A stretch of 64,000 nucleotides of DNA, from contig NZ_JAIRDQ010000008.1 of the NCBI RefSeq assembly GCF_021458635.1, positions 62,001 through 126,000 on the forward strand, given 5' to 3'. The notes under the pieces were generated by a model. It did not search any database. It was not told the origin of the DNA and saw only the letters and a list, made by a program, of their open reading frames with translations. The stretch comes from Bradyrhizobium monzae (GTDB taxonomy: Bacteria; Pseudomonadota; Alphaproteobacteria; Rhizobiales; Xanthobacteraceae). Position numbers and translations under genes: made by a program. Each line of letters opens with the position of its first letter. Positions within the stretch are counted from its first letter, which is position 1. Shown piece after piece: positions 46,065 to 55,901 of the stretch.

Positions 46065-48353
46065 TTGAACAGTCTTCGTATGCTGCGGTCGGCCATCTTG
46101 GCGACCGCGTCCGTTTTGGTTTTGATGCCGCGGCCATCGCTCGCACAATCGTCCGCGCAAAGCGGCGCGCAGAGCCTGCCGCCGGTGAATGTGGCTGCAC
46201 CTGAGCAGCGCCGCCGCGCAGCGGTTCGCGCACCGCGCCGGACGCAGGGCCCCGTGCAAACAGCCAACAGCCGGACACCTCGGCCGCAGCGCAACGTCGG
46301 CGTTGTCGAGACGCCGCGCGGCCCGGTGCAGGGCTACGTCGCTCATCGCAGCTCGTCCGGCACCAAGACCAACACGCCGATCATGGAGACGCCGCAGTCG
46401 GTGTCGGTGATCGGGGCCGAGCAGATCCGCGACCAGAAGCCGAACAAGCTCGACGAAGTCCTGCGCTACACCGCCGGCGTGCGCGCCGGCACCTTTGGCG
46501 CCGACACCCGCAACGATTGGTGGCTGATCCGCGGCTTCAAGTCCGACGACGTCGGGCTGTTCCTCGACGGCATGCAGCTGTTCTACACGTCCTATGCGAG
46601 CTGGAAGCTGCAGCCGCCGAACATGGAGCGCGTCGAGGTGCTGCGCGGTCCGTCGGCCGTGCTCTATGGCGGATCGAGCCCGAGCGGCATCGTCAACGTC
46701 ATCAGCAAGATGCCGCCGACCGAGCCGGTCCGCTATATCGAGACCGGTGTCAACAATTTCGGCAACGCCTATGTCGGCTTCGATGTCGGCGGTCCCGTCG
46801 CGACGCAGCCCCGAGATGGCAAACAGGACGGCAAGCTGTTCTACCGCGTCGTCGGCCAGGTCCAGAACGGCAACACGCAGGTCAACTTCACGCCGGACAA
46901 CAATTACTTCATCGCGCCGTCCTTCACCTGGAAGCCGGACGCCGACACCACCTTCACCGTGCTGGCTTCGGCTTCGAAGCAGGACACCCGCGGCATCAAC
47001 TTCCTGCCCTATCAGGGCACGGTGACCAACGCCCCGTTCGGCAAGATCCCGACCAGCTTCTTCGTCGGCGATCCCAACGTCGACAAGTTCACGCGCGAGC
47101 AGGAAATGCTCGGCTATCAGTTCGAGCGCAATCTCACCGACGACCTCACGTTCCGCCAGAATGCGCGGTTCGCGCATATCGACCTGACCTATCGCGGTTT
47201 CGTCGGCAACGGCTGGGATAATATCAACACGGCCACGATGGGCCGCTACAACTGGTATGCGAAGAACACCGCCAATCAGGCCAATCTCGACAACCAGCTT
47301 GAGTACCGCTTCAACACCGGTCCGGTGAAGCACACGATGCTGTTCGGGATCGATCTGAAGGGCTATCAGATCGACGACTATCAGGCGTTCAACTTCGGCA
47401 CGGTGCCGCCGATCAACGTGTTCAATCCTGCCTATGGCCTCGACATTCCGCTGACGGGCGCGCCGTTCCGCAACTTCCTGCTCACGCAGAAGCAGGCCGG
47501 CACCTACATTCAGGACCAGATGAAGCTTGGCAACTTCACGCTGGTGCTGAGTGGTCGCAATGACTGGGTCGCGACGACGCAAGCCGCCCGCGACACCGGC
47601 GCAAATATTGCCCAACGTGATGACAGCAGGTTCAGTGGGCGGGCCGGGCTGATCTACAATTTCGACAATGGCATCGCGCCCTACGTCTCCTACGCGACGA
47701 GCTACAATCCGATCATCGGCCTCAATGCGTCGAACCAGCTATTCCTGCCGGAGACCGGCCAGCAGGCCGAAATCGGCGTGAAGGTCGCGCCGAAGGGATT
47801 TGACGGCTATTTCACCGCGTCGCTGTTCGATTTGAAGCGGCAGAACGTGCCGACAACCGCGGTCACCGCCGACGCAGCCGGCAATTTCCTGCAGAATCAG
47901 ACCGGCGAGGTGACCTCGCGCGGCATCGAGCTCGAGGCGGTGGCCAACGCCACCAAGGAGCTGAAGCTGATCGGTGCCTTCACGTCGTATCATCTCTTCA
48001 CCAGCAAGGACCTCGATCAGTCCCTGATCGGCAAGACGCCGACCAACACGCCGGAGATGCTGATCTCGGGCTGGGCTGACTACACCTTCAAGGACGGGCC
48101 GCTGGAGGGATTCGGGTTTGGCGGGGGCGTGCGTTATGTCGGCTCGTCCTGGGCCGACGCCGCCAATACGCTCGAGGTTCCCGCGGTGGTGCTCGGCGAT
48201 CTCGCGGTCCACTACGAATGGCAGAACTGGCGCACCGCCATCAACGTGCTCAATCTGACCGACAAGATCTACGTCGCGAGTTGCGCTTCGGCGTCGTCCT
48301 GCTTCTACGGCGACCGTCGCCGCGTCACCGCCAGCGTCTCCTACAAATGGTGA
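46065..48353 (+). CDS. TonB-dependent siderophore receptor
   Basis: Encodes 762 residues from TTG 46065, with GGGGTGG just upstream; an in-frame ATG at 46080 has no such site. After the signal peptide comes a Pro/Arg-rich stretch of about 60 residues. The plug domain follows (TPIMETPQSVSVIGAEQIRD; VEVLRGPSAVLYGGSSPSG), then a 22-strand barrel ending in ASVSYKW with a terminal aromatic residue. Plug features match the TonB-siderophor (ferrichrome/ferrioxamine) group. It heads an operon with a PepSY membrane protein, a set typical of iron uptake. Exact ligand unknown. Confidence 0.94.
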   Translation: MNSLRMLRSAILATASVLVLMPRPSLAQSSAQSGAQSLPPVNVAAPEQRRRAAVRAPRRTQGPVQTANSRTPRPQRNVGVVETPRGPVQGYVAHRSSSGTKTNTPIMETPQSVSVIGAEQIRDQKPNKLDEVLRYTAGVRAGTFGADTRNDWWLIRGFKSDDVGLFLDGMQLFYTSYASWKLQPPNMERVEVLRGPSAVLYGGSSPSGIVNVISKMPPTEPVRYIETGVNNFGNAYVGFDVGGPVATQPRDGKQDGKLFYRVVGQVQNGNTQVNFTPDNNYFIAPSFTWKPDADTTFTVLASASKQDTRGINFLPYQGTVTNAPFGKIPTSFFVGDPNVDKFTREQEMLGYQFERNLTDDLTFRQNARFAHIDLTYRGFVGNGWDNINTATMGRYNWYAKNTANQANLDNQLEYRFNTGPVKHTMLFGIDLKGYQIDDYQAFNFGTVPPINVFNPAYGLDIPLTGAPFRNFLLTQKQAGTYIQDQMKLGNFTLVLSGRNDWVATTQAARDTGANIAQRDDSRFSGRAGLIYNFDNGIAPYVSYATSYNPIIGLNASNQLFLPETGQQAEIGVKVAPKGFDGYFTASLFDLKRQNVPTTAVTADAAGNFLQNQTGEVTSRGIELEAVANATKELKLIGAFTSYHLFTSKDLDQSLIGKTPTNTPEMLISGWADYTFKDGPLEGFGFGGGVRYVGSSWADAANTLEVPAVVLGDLAVHYEWQNWRTAINVLNLTDKIYVASCASASSCFYGDRRRVTASVSYKW

Positions 48354-48387
48354 GGCGAATGGTAGGGATCGGCGAGGGGAGGGTTTT

Positions 48388-49524
48388 GTGAAGGCGCGCA
48401 CGGTCAGGCTCTGGTCCGTGGTCCACACCTGGACCAGCCTGGTCTCGACCTTGTTCCTGTTGTTGCTCTGCCTGACCGGTCTGCCGCTGATCTTCCATCA
48501 CGAGATCGATGAGCTCCTGGGCTACGCCCCCCAGCCCGAAGCTCATGCGAGCGCGGCGCGCGCGACGCCCCAAGTCGTCGCCGACGCCGCGCTCGCCGCC
48601 GATCCCGGCCGCGTCCTGCAATATGTGTCCTGGGACAAGGACGAGCCCGGACTGGTGACGGCCTTCACCAACAGCGCCCCTGACGCTGCGCCCGACGGCA
48701 CGACCGTGCGTGCCTTCGACGCCGTTTCGGCCAAGCTGCTCGGGCCGGTCGGCGTCGGGCCGATGCTGATCGTGCTCAAGCTGCACACCGACATGTTCGC
48801 AGGCCAAACCGGAAAGCTGTTTCTCGGCGCGATGGGGTTGCTGTTTGCGGTCGCCATCGTCTCCGGCGTGGTGCTGTACTGGCCGTTCACCCGCCGCCAG
48901 CGCTTTGCCACCATCCGTGACAGTGCCGCGCGCCGCGTCCGCTGGCTCGACTGGCACAATCTGATCGGCGCGGTGACGGTGGCCTGGGCGCTGGTGGTGG
49001 GCTTGACCGGCGTCGTCAACACCTGGGCCGAGCTGATGCTCAACCAGTGGAAGGCGACCGAGCTCGCCAGCATGGTCGCGCCCTATGCCGGCAAGCCGCC
49101 GCCTATGCATCTCGCCTCGCTCGACGATGTCGTCGCGCGCGCGAAGCAGGCGGCACCGGGCATGGAGGTCGCCTTCATCGCATTCCCGGGCACGCCGTTC
49201 ACATCCTCGCACCATTTCGCCGCCTTCATGCGCGGCGACACGGTCCTGACGGCGCGGTTGCTGAAGCCCGTGCTGCTCGACGGCGAAACCGGGGAGGTCG
49301 CCGATGCCCGCGCGCTGCCGCTCTATCTCCAGGCGCTCCTGATCTCGCAGCCGCTGCATTTCGGCGATTATGGCGGGATGCCGCTGAAAATGATCTGGGC
49401 CGCGCTCGACGGGCTCACTATCGTTGTGATCGGCAGCGGCCTCTATCTCTGGGTGGCGCGGCGGCGCAAGCGGGCTCCTGCCAAAGCCGACGCATTCGCC
49501 AGACGAGCCCCGGTCCCGTCGTGA
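48388..49524 (+). CDS. PepSY-associated transmembrane protein, iron-siderophore uptake accessory
   Basis: Encodes 378 residues starting at a GTG. It has four membrane helices: VHTWTSLVSTLFLLLLCLTG at the N terminus, a second near GAMGLLFAVAIVSGVVLYWPF, a third at LIGAVTVAWALVVGLTGVVN and one near the C terminus (LTIVVIGSGLYLWVARRRK). PepSY-like periplasmic parts lie between them. Family members (FsrB/PiuB-type) help ferric-siderophore reduction or uptake. It follows the TonB receptor by 34 bp, and its stop overlaps the next ATG. Confidence 0.9.
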   Translation: MKARTVRLWSVVHTWTSLVSTLFLLLLCLTGLPLIFHHEIDELLGYAPQPEAHASAARATPQVVADAALAADPGRVLQYVSWDKDEPGLVTAFTNSAPDAAPDGTTVRAFDAVSAKLLGPVGVGPMLIVLKLHTDMFAGQTGKLFLGAMGLLFAVAIVSGVVLYWPFTRRQRFATIRDSAARRVRWLDWHNLIGAVTVAWALVVGLTGVVNTWAELMLNQWKATELASMVAPYAGKPPPMHLASLDDVVARAKQAAPGMEVAFIAFPGTPFTSSHHFAAFMRGDTVLTARLLKPVLLDGETGEVADARALPLYLQALLISQPLHFGDYGGMPLKMIWAALDGLTIVVIGSGLYLWVARRRKRAPAKADAFARRAPVPS

Positions 49525-49754
49525 TGCATGGCTCCTCTGACCGCGCGCGCCTGTGGATACGTGTCTTTGCTGCACCTGGTCTGCTAGCCACCGCGACCAT
49601 TACAGGTCTGATGGCTGCGTTGCTGTGGGGAACAGTCGGGCAGTATGTCGCCTGGGTGACAGTCGGGGCGCCGATCGCGGTCGTTGCCTGGGTTTGGGTG
49701 CGCCGCCGCAGCCAAAAGGCCGGGCCATTTTTGCCGACAAAGCGCGGCAAATAG
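49524..49754 (+). CDS. Small membrane protein of the iron-uptake operon
   Basis: Encodes 76 residues with two hydrophobic segments (LLATATITGLMAALLWGTVG and VAWVTVGAPIAVVAWVWV) and a basic C-terminal tail. Its ATG overlaps the PepSY gene stop (TGATG), so translation is coupled. Small two-helix proteins of the DUF3649/DUF3325 kind are common beside PepSY/TonB-receptor genes; I cannot assign the exact family. The 248 bp that follow, up to nuoA, hold no gene I can support and must include the nuo promoter. Confidence 0.75.
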   Translation: MHGSSDRARLWIRVFAAPGLLATATITGLMAALLWGTVGQYVAWVTVGAPIAVVAWVWVRRRSQKAGPFLPTKRGK

Positions 49755-50002
49755 CCGGCGCGGCCCGTGCGCCGCAATCTCAGACCTGCTACCCTGCAAA
49801 ACTATGGCCGCCCTTGTCGGGTTCGGCGATCTGCTCCATACCAGCCGCGGGGTGATTCCGGGATTTTCACCGGTCTGGGAGCAGCAAAGGGCCTAAAAAG
49901 AGCGTGTCTTGCGCCCATTGGTGCACTGCGCTAAGGCTCAGAATAATTCCAAATCGGACGAATCCGTGGCTGTCCCGAGGCTGCGGGAAAAGAGGCTCGT
50001 CA

Positions 50003-50368
50003 ATGAGCGGCATTCTAGAGAACTATCTTCCACTCGTCGTCTTTATAGGGGTAGCGGCCCTCATCGGCCTGGTGTTGCTGATCGCGCCCTTCATCGTGGC
50101 GTTTCAGCAGCCCGATCCGGAAAAGCTGTCGGCGTATGAGTGCGGTTTCAACGCCTTCGACGACGCGCGCATGAAGTTCGACGTCCGCTTCTATCTGGTC
50201 GCCATCCTCTTCATCATCTTCGACCTCGAGGTGGCGTTCCTGTTCCCCTGGGCAGTGGCGTTCGGCAAGCTTGGCGCGACCGGCTTCTGGTCCATGCTGG
50301 TGTTCCTCGCCGTGCTGACGGTGGGCTTCGCCTATGAATGGAAGAAAGGCGCACTCGAATGGGATTGA
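50003..50368 (+). CDS. nuoA: NADH-quinone oxidoreductase subunit A
   Basis: Encodes 121 residues with three membrane helices, first subunit of the complex I operon (membrane arm, near the quinone site). Conserved segments are KLSAYECGFNAFDDARMKFD (loop with the reactive Cys known from ND3) and FYLVAILFIIFDLEVAFLFP. ATG 50003 is preferred over an upstream frame start, with AAGAGG ahead. It overlaps nuoB by 10 bases. Confidence 0.97.
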   Translation: MSGILENYLPLVVFIGVAALIGLVLLIAPFIVAFQQPDPEKLSAYECGFNAFDDARMKFDVRFYLVAILFIIFDLEVAFLFPWAVAFGKLGATGFWSMLVFLAVLTVGFAYEWKKGALEWD

Positions 50369-50946
50369 ACCCTGTGTCGTCCGCTGGCCCGGCGATCGCG
50401 CCGGCTCCCAAGGGCATTCTGGATCCGTCGACCGGCCGGCCGGTCGGGGCCAATGATCCGTTCTTCCTCGAGGTCAACCACGAGCTGTCCGACAAGGGCT
50501 TCTTCGTGGCCGCGACCGACGATCTCATCACCTGGGCCCGTACCGGCTCGCTGATGTGGATGACCTTCGGTCTCGCCTGCTGCGCGGTCGAGATGATGCA
50601 GGTGTCGATGCCGCGCTACGACGTCGAGCGCTTCGGCTTCGCGCCGCGTGCCTCGCCGCGCCAGTCCGACGTGATGATCGTCGCGGGCACGCTGACCAAC
50701 AAGATGGCGCCGGCTTTGCGCAAGGTCTACGACCAGATGCCCGAGCCGCGCTACGTCATCTCGATGGGCTCCTGCGCCAATGGCGGCGGCTATTATCACT
50801 ATTCCTACTCGGTCGTGCGCGGCTGCGACCGCATCGTGCCGATCGACATCTACGTGCCGGGCTGCCCGCCCACGGCGGAAGCGCTGCTCTACGGCGTGCT
50901 GCTGCTGCAGAAGAAGATCCGCCGCACCGGCACCATCGAACGCTAA
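50359..50946 (+). CDS. nuoB: NADH-quinone oxidoreductase subunit B
   Basis: Encodes 195 residues from ATG 50359. It holds the N2 [4Fe-4S] cluster, the last in the chain before quinone: the adjacent cysteines in GLACCAVEMM, then GSCANGGG and VPGCPPT. The first ~35 residues are an alphaproteobacterial extension. Peripheral arm, cytoplasmic side. Confidence 0.98.
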   Translation: MGLNPVSSAGPAIAPAPKGILDPSTGRPVGANDPFFLEVNHELSDKGFFVAATDDLITWARTGSLMWMTFGLACCAVEMMQVSMPRYDVERFGFAPRASPRQSDVMIVAGTLTNKMAPALRKVYDQMPEPRYVISMGSCANGGGYYHYSYSVVRGCDRIVPIDIYVPGCPPTAEALLYGVLLLQKKIRRTGTIER

Positions 50947-50957
50947 GGTTTTACGTC

Positions 50958-51569
50958 ATGGACGACGCCAAGCTCGACGCCCTGGGGCAGACGATCGTGA
51001 GCGCGCTTCCGGGCGCCGCCATCGGCCATTCGGTGGCCTTCAACCAGCTCACGGTTGATGTCGAGGCCAGCAAGATCGTCGAGGTGGTCAAGTACCTCCG
51101 CGACGATCCCAACTGCCGCTTCATCAGCTTCACCGACATCACGGCTGCGGACTATCCGTCGCGCGAAAAGCGCTTCGACGTCATCTATCACTTCCTGTCA
51201 CCGACCCTGAACACGCGGATCCGGCTCAAGGCTCAGGCCGACGAGACCACGCAGGTGCCGTCGCTGATCGAGGTGTTCCCCGGCGCCGACTGGTTCGAGC
51301 GCGAGGCCTACGACCTCTACGGCGTGTTCTTCGTCGGCCACCCCGATATGCGGCGGCTTCTGACCGATTACGGTTTCGAGGGCCATCCGCTGCGCAAGGA
51401 CTTTCCGACCACCGGTTTCCTCGAGGTCCGCTACGACGACCAGGAGAAGCGCGTGGTGTACGAGCCGGTCCGGCTCAACCAGGAATTCCGCAAGTTCGAT
51501 TTCCTCTCGCCGTGGGAAGGGGCGGACTATCCGCTTCCCGGTGACGAGAAGGCGGGACCGAAGGTCTGA
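50958..51569 (+). CDS. nuoC: NADH-quinone oxidoreductase subunit C
   Basis: Encodes 203 residues of the 30-kDa subunit, which has no cofactor. The signature ERFDVIYH-type segment reads EKRFDVIYHFLSPTLNTRI and the second is WFEREAYDLYGVFFVGHPD; the C terminus is GHPLRKDFPTTGFLEVRYD. It is separate from nuoD, unlike the fused NuoCD of E. coli. Confidence 0.97.
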   Translation: MDDAKLDALGQTIVSALPGAAIGHSVAFNQLTVDVEASKIVEVVKYLRDDPNCRFISFTDITAADYPSREKRFDVIYHFLSPTLNTRIRLKAQADETTQVPSLIEVFPGADWFEREAYDLYGVFFVGHPDMRRLLTDYGFEGHPLRKDFPTTGFLEVRYDDQEKRVVYEPVRLNQEFRKFDFLSPWEGADYPLPGDEKAGPKV

Positions 51570-51571
51570 CC

Positions 51572-52768
51572 ATGAACGAGCAACCCGAACAGCTTCGCAA
51601 CTTTACGATCAACTTCGGACCGCAGCATCCGGCGGCGCATGGCGTTCTTCGTCTTGTGCTTGAATTGGACGGTGAGATTGTCGCCCGCGTCGACCCGCAC
51701 ATTGGTCTCCTGCACCGCGGCACCGAAAAGCTGATCGAGCAGAAGACCTATCTGCAGGCGATCCCTTATTTCGACCGGCTCGACTACGTCGCGCCGATGA
51801 ACCAGGAGCACGCCTTCTGCCTCGCGGCCGAAAGGCTGCTCGGCATCGAGGTGCCGCGCCGCGGCCAGCTGATCCGCGTGCTCTATTGCGAGATCGGCCG
51901 CATCCTGTCTCACCTTCTCAACGTCACCACGCAGGCGATGGACGTCGGCGCGCTGACCCCGCCGCTGTGGGGTTTCGAAGAGCGCGAGAAGCTGATGGTG
52001 TTCTACGAGCGCGCCTCGGGCAGCCGCATGCACGCAGCCTTCTTCCGCGTCGGCGGCGTGCATCAGGACCTGCCGCAGAAGCTGGTGGACGACATCGAGG
52101 CCTGGTGCGATCCGTTCCTGAAAGTGGTCGAGGATCTCGACCGCCTGCTCACCGCCAACCGCATCTTCAAGCAGCGCAACGTCGACATCGGCGTGGTGCC
52201 GCTGAAGGAGGCCTGGGAGTGGGGCTTTTCGGGCGTGATGGTGCGCGGCTCGGGCGCGGCCTGGGACCTGCGCAAGTCGCAGCCCTATGAGTGCTACGCC
52301 GAGATGGATTTCGACATTCCGATCGGCAAGAACGGCGACTGCTACGACCGCTATCTGATCCGCATGGAAGAGATGCGCCAGTCCGTGCGCATCATGAAGC
52401 AGTGCATCCAGAAGCTGAATGCGCCGGACGGCAAGGGCCCCGTCGTCGTCGAAGACAACAAGGTCGCGCCGCCGCGCCGTGGCGAGATGAAGCGCTCGAT
52501 GGAAGCGCTCATCCACCACTTCAAGCTCTACACCGAAGGCGTTCACGTGCCGGCCGGCGAAATCTATGCCGCCGTCGAGGCGCCCAAGGGCGAGTTCGGC
52601 GTCTATCTGATCTCCGACGGCACCAACAAGCCCTACAAGTGCAAGATCCGCGCGCCGGGCTTTGCCCATCTGCAGGCGATGGACCACATCTGCCGCGGCC
52701 ATCTGCTCGCCGACGTCTCGGCCATTCTCGGCTCGCTCGACATCGTGTTCGGAGAGGTCGATCGGTGA
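51572..52768 (+). CDS. nuoD: NADH-quinone oxidoreductase subunit D
   Basis: Encodes 398 residues of the 49-kDa subunit that forms the quinone pocket with NuoB. Conserved parts are NFGPQHPAAHGVLRLVLELD, HIGLLHRGTEKLIEQKTY and the C-terminal YLISDGTNKPYKCKIRAPGF plus FGEVDR. It starts two bases after nuoC and overlaps the next ATG by one base (TGATG), which here belongs to a methyltransferase rather than nuoE. Confidence 0.98.
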   Translation: MNEQPEQLRNFTINFGPQHPAAHGVLRLVLELDGEIVARVDPHIGLLHRGTEKLIEQKTYLQAIPYFDRLDYVAPMNQEHAFCLAAERLLGIEVPRRGQLIRVLYCEIGRILSHLLNVTTQAMDVGALTPPLWGFEEREKLMVFYERASGSRMHAAFFRVGGVHQDLPQKLVDDIEAWCDPFLKVVEDLDRLLTANRIFKQRNVDIGVVPLKEAWEWGFSGVMVRGSGAAWDLRKSQPYECYAEMDFDIPIGKNGDCYDRYLIRMEEMRQSVRIMKQCIQKLNAPDGKGPVVVEDNKVAPPRRGEMKRSMEALIHHFKLYTEGVHVPAGEIYAAVEAPKGEFGVYLISDGTNKPYKCKIRAPGFAHLQAMDHICRGHLLADVSAILGSLDIVFGEVDR

Positions 52769-53730
52769 TGGCGCAGGCGCCAATCCAGTTTGACCGCGCC
52801 TCGGGGGCCCTTGAAGGGGCCAACCTGTGGGAGCGGACGGCTGCCTTGGCGCTGGTGACGGGATCGAAGATCTCGTCGCATTTCTCGCATATGGGTTACA
52901 TCGCCTGCGCGAATTTGCTGCGGAAAACGCTGCCCGAGCGCAACATCGCGATCAAGCTCAACCCGGACGCGTTGTTCGAATTCCCTTACGGCGACGGCTA
53001 CTGGAGCAAGCTGCTCAACCGCTCATACAGCTACGAGGACGAGCTGGAGCTGTTGTTCGCCGACTCCATCGACGTCGACTACACCTTGCTCGATTGCGGC
53101 GCCAATTACGGCTACTGGTCGGTGCTGGTCTCGAGCAAGCCGTTCGGCTCCCACAAGTCGATCGCGATCGAGCCGTCGGGCCAGAACTATCCGAAGCTCG
53201 CGAATAACGCCCGCATCAACGGCAATCGCTTCGAGACCCTGAAATGCGCGATCGGCGCGGCGCGCGGCATCGCGCGTTTGTCAGGCACCAAGCACGAGGC
53301 CTTCAGCATCGCCGGCGCTCCGTCGCACGGCGGCGAGGACGTGCCCGTTCTCGCGCTGGACAACCTCATCGACGACGGCAGGGTCGCGGTTAACGGCAAA
53401 TATCTGATCAAGCTCGACGTCGAAGGCGTCGAGATCGAGGCGATCAAGGGCGGCGCCAGGCTGCTCCAGACCGACAGCGTCATCATGTGCGAGGAGCACG
53501 GCAGCGACCGCACGCACGCGGTGTCGCGCTACATCCTCGAACAGACCCCGATGAAGCTGATCGTGCTCGATCCGCGCACCAACCGGCTGGAGACCGTGAC
53601 CGAGCTGTCGATCCTCGATCGCATCAAGGTCTCGACCCACGTCGGCTACAACGTTTTCGGCACCGCAAGCGCATTCTGGCAGGACAGGATCAATGCCCTG
53701 AATGCGAAAACCGCGCGCCGCATGCAGTGA
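52768..53730 (+). CDS. FkbM-family methyltransferase inserted in the nuo operon
   Basis: Encodes 320 residues. The first ~105 residues form a helical region with no known motif. The SAM-dependent FkbM domain follows: motif I TLLDCGANYGYWSVLV (about 108-123), IAIEPSGQNYPKLANNA and the FkbM hallmark YLIKLDVEGVEIEAIKGG. The last 60 residues cover substrate-specific strands. Family members mostly methylate oxygen on sugars or polyketides. The gene is translationally coupled to nuoD (TGATG) and 10 bp before nuoE, so it must be expressed with complex I. Base composition and codons look like the neighbours. A function in complex I maturation is possible but unproven; it may simply be carried along. 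Confidence 0.88.
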   Translation: MAQAPIQFDRASGALEGANLWERTAALALVTGSKISSHFSHMGYIACANLLRKTLPERNIAIKLNPDALFEFPYGDGYWSKLLNRSYSYEDELELLFADSIDVDYTLLDCGANYGYWSVLVSSKPFGSHKSIAIEPSGQNYPKLANNARINGNRFETLKCAIGAARGIARLSGTKHEAFSIAGAPSHGGEDVPVLALDNLIDDGRVAVNGKYLIKLDVEGVEIEAIKGGARLLQTDSVIMCEEHGSDRTHAVSRYILEQTPMKLIVLDPRTNRLETVTELSILDRIKVSTHVGYNVFGTASAFWQDRINALNAKTARRMQ

Positions 53731-53740
53731 GAGATAAGAC

Positions 53741-54352
53741 ATGTCCGTTCGCCGATTAGCACCGAAGGAAGTCCAGCCCGCGAGCTTTGCGTTCACGGAC
53801 GAGAACCTTGCCTTCGCCAAGCAGCAGATCGCGAAATATCCGGCCGGCCGGCAAGCTTCCGCCGTCATCGCCATTCTCTGGCGCGTTCAGGAACAGCACG
53901 AGGGCTGGGTCTCGGAAGCCGCGATCCGCGCCGTCGCCGACCTGCTCGACATGCCCTACATCCGCGTGCTCGAGGTCGCGACCTTCTACACGATGTTCCA
54001 GCTCGCCCCGGTCGGCAAGAAGGCCCACGTCCAGGTCTGCGGCACCACGCCGTGCCGCCTGCGCGGCGCCGAGGACCTGATCCATGTCTGCGAGAGCCGC
54101 ATCCATCACGATCCCTTCCATCTCTCCAAGGACGGCAATTTCAGCTGGGAAGAGGTCGAGTGCCTCGGTGCCTGCGTGAACGCGCCGATGGTGCTGATCG
54201 GCAAGGACACTTATGAGGACCTGACCAAGGAGACCTTCGGCAAGGTGCTCGACGGTTTTGCCTCGGGCAATCCGCCGAAGCCCGGTCCGCAGAACGGCCG
54301 CCAGTTCTCCGCGCCGGCGGGCGGGCCGACCACGCTGAAGGAGACCTCCTGA
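53741..54352 (+). CDS. nuoE: NADH-quinone oxidoreductase subunit E
   Basis: Encodes 203 residues of the 24-kDa thioredoxin-like subunit with cluster N1a [2Fe-2S]: CGTTPCRLRG and ECLGACVNAP supply the four cysteines. The helical N-terminal domain includes QEQHEGWVSEAAIRAVADLL. The C-terminal ~35 residues are a Pro/Gly-rich tail. Its stop overlaps the start of a 67-residue gene. Confidence 0.97.
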   Translation: MSVRRLAPKEVQPASFAFTDENLAFAKQQIAKYPAGRQASAVIAILWRVQEQHEGWVSEAAIRAVADLLDMPYIRVLEVATFYTMFQLAPVGKKAHVQVCGTTPCRLRGAEDLIHVCESRIHHDPFHLSKDGNFSWEEVECLGACVNAPMVLIGKDTYEDLTKETFGKVLDGFASGNPPKPGPQNGRQFSAPAGGPTTLKETS

Positions 54353-54555
54353 TGGGTCTTCCGTCTCAGGCGAACCGGGGGAGCGAAGCCGTGAACAAAT
54401 GGCGCTTCGTTGCCATGCATGCCGCGCTCGCGGCCGCCTTCATGTTCCTGCTGCAGCGCTTCGTGATGAACGCGACGCAGGAAAACAGTCTGCTCTGGGC
54501 GCTGACCTTCGCCGTCTGCGCCGCCGGGCTTGCCTACAAGCAGGCCAATCGTTGA
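54352..54555 (+). CDS. 67-residue membrane protein between nuoE and nuoF
   Basis: ATG 54352 overlaps the nuoE stop (TGATG). The peptide has a polar start (MGLPSQANRGSEAVNKWR), one helix (FVAMHAALAAAFMFLLQRFV) and a second (NSLLWALTFAVCAAGLAYK), ending in QANR. No family recognised. It is only 15 bp from nuoF, so it is surely co-transcribed with complex I. A supernumerary membrane subunit or assembly helper is a reasonable guess from position only. Confidence 0.75.
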   Translation: MGLPSQANRGSEAVNKWRFVAMHAALAAAFMFLLQRFVMNATQENSLLWALTFAVCAAGLAYKQANR

Positions 54556-54570
54556 TCGGAAAGCACTGAT

Positions 54571-55896
<1,326 letters not shown>

Positions 55897-55901
55897 GAGA
55901 C

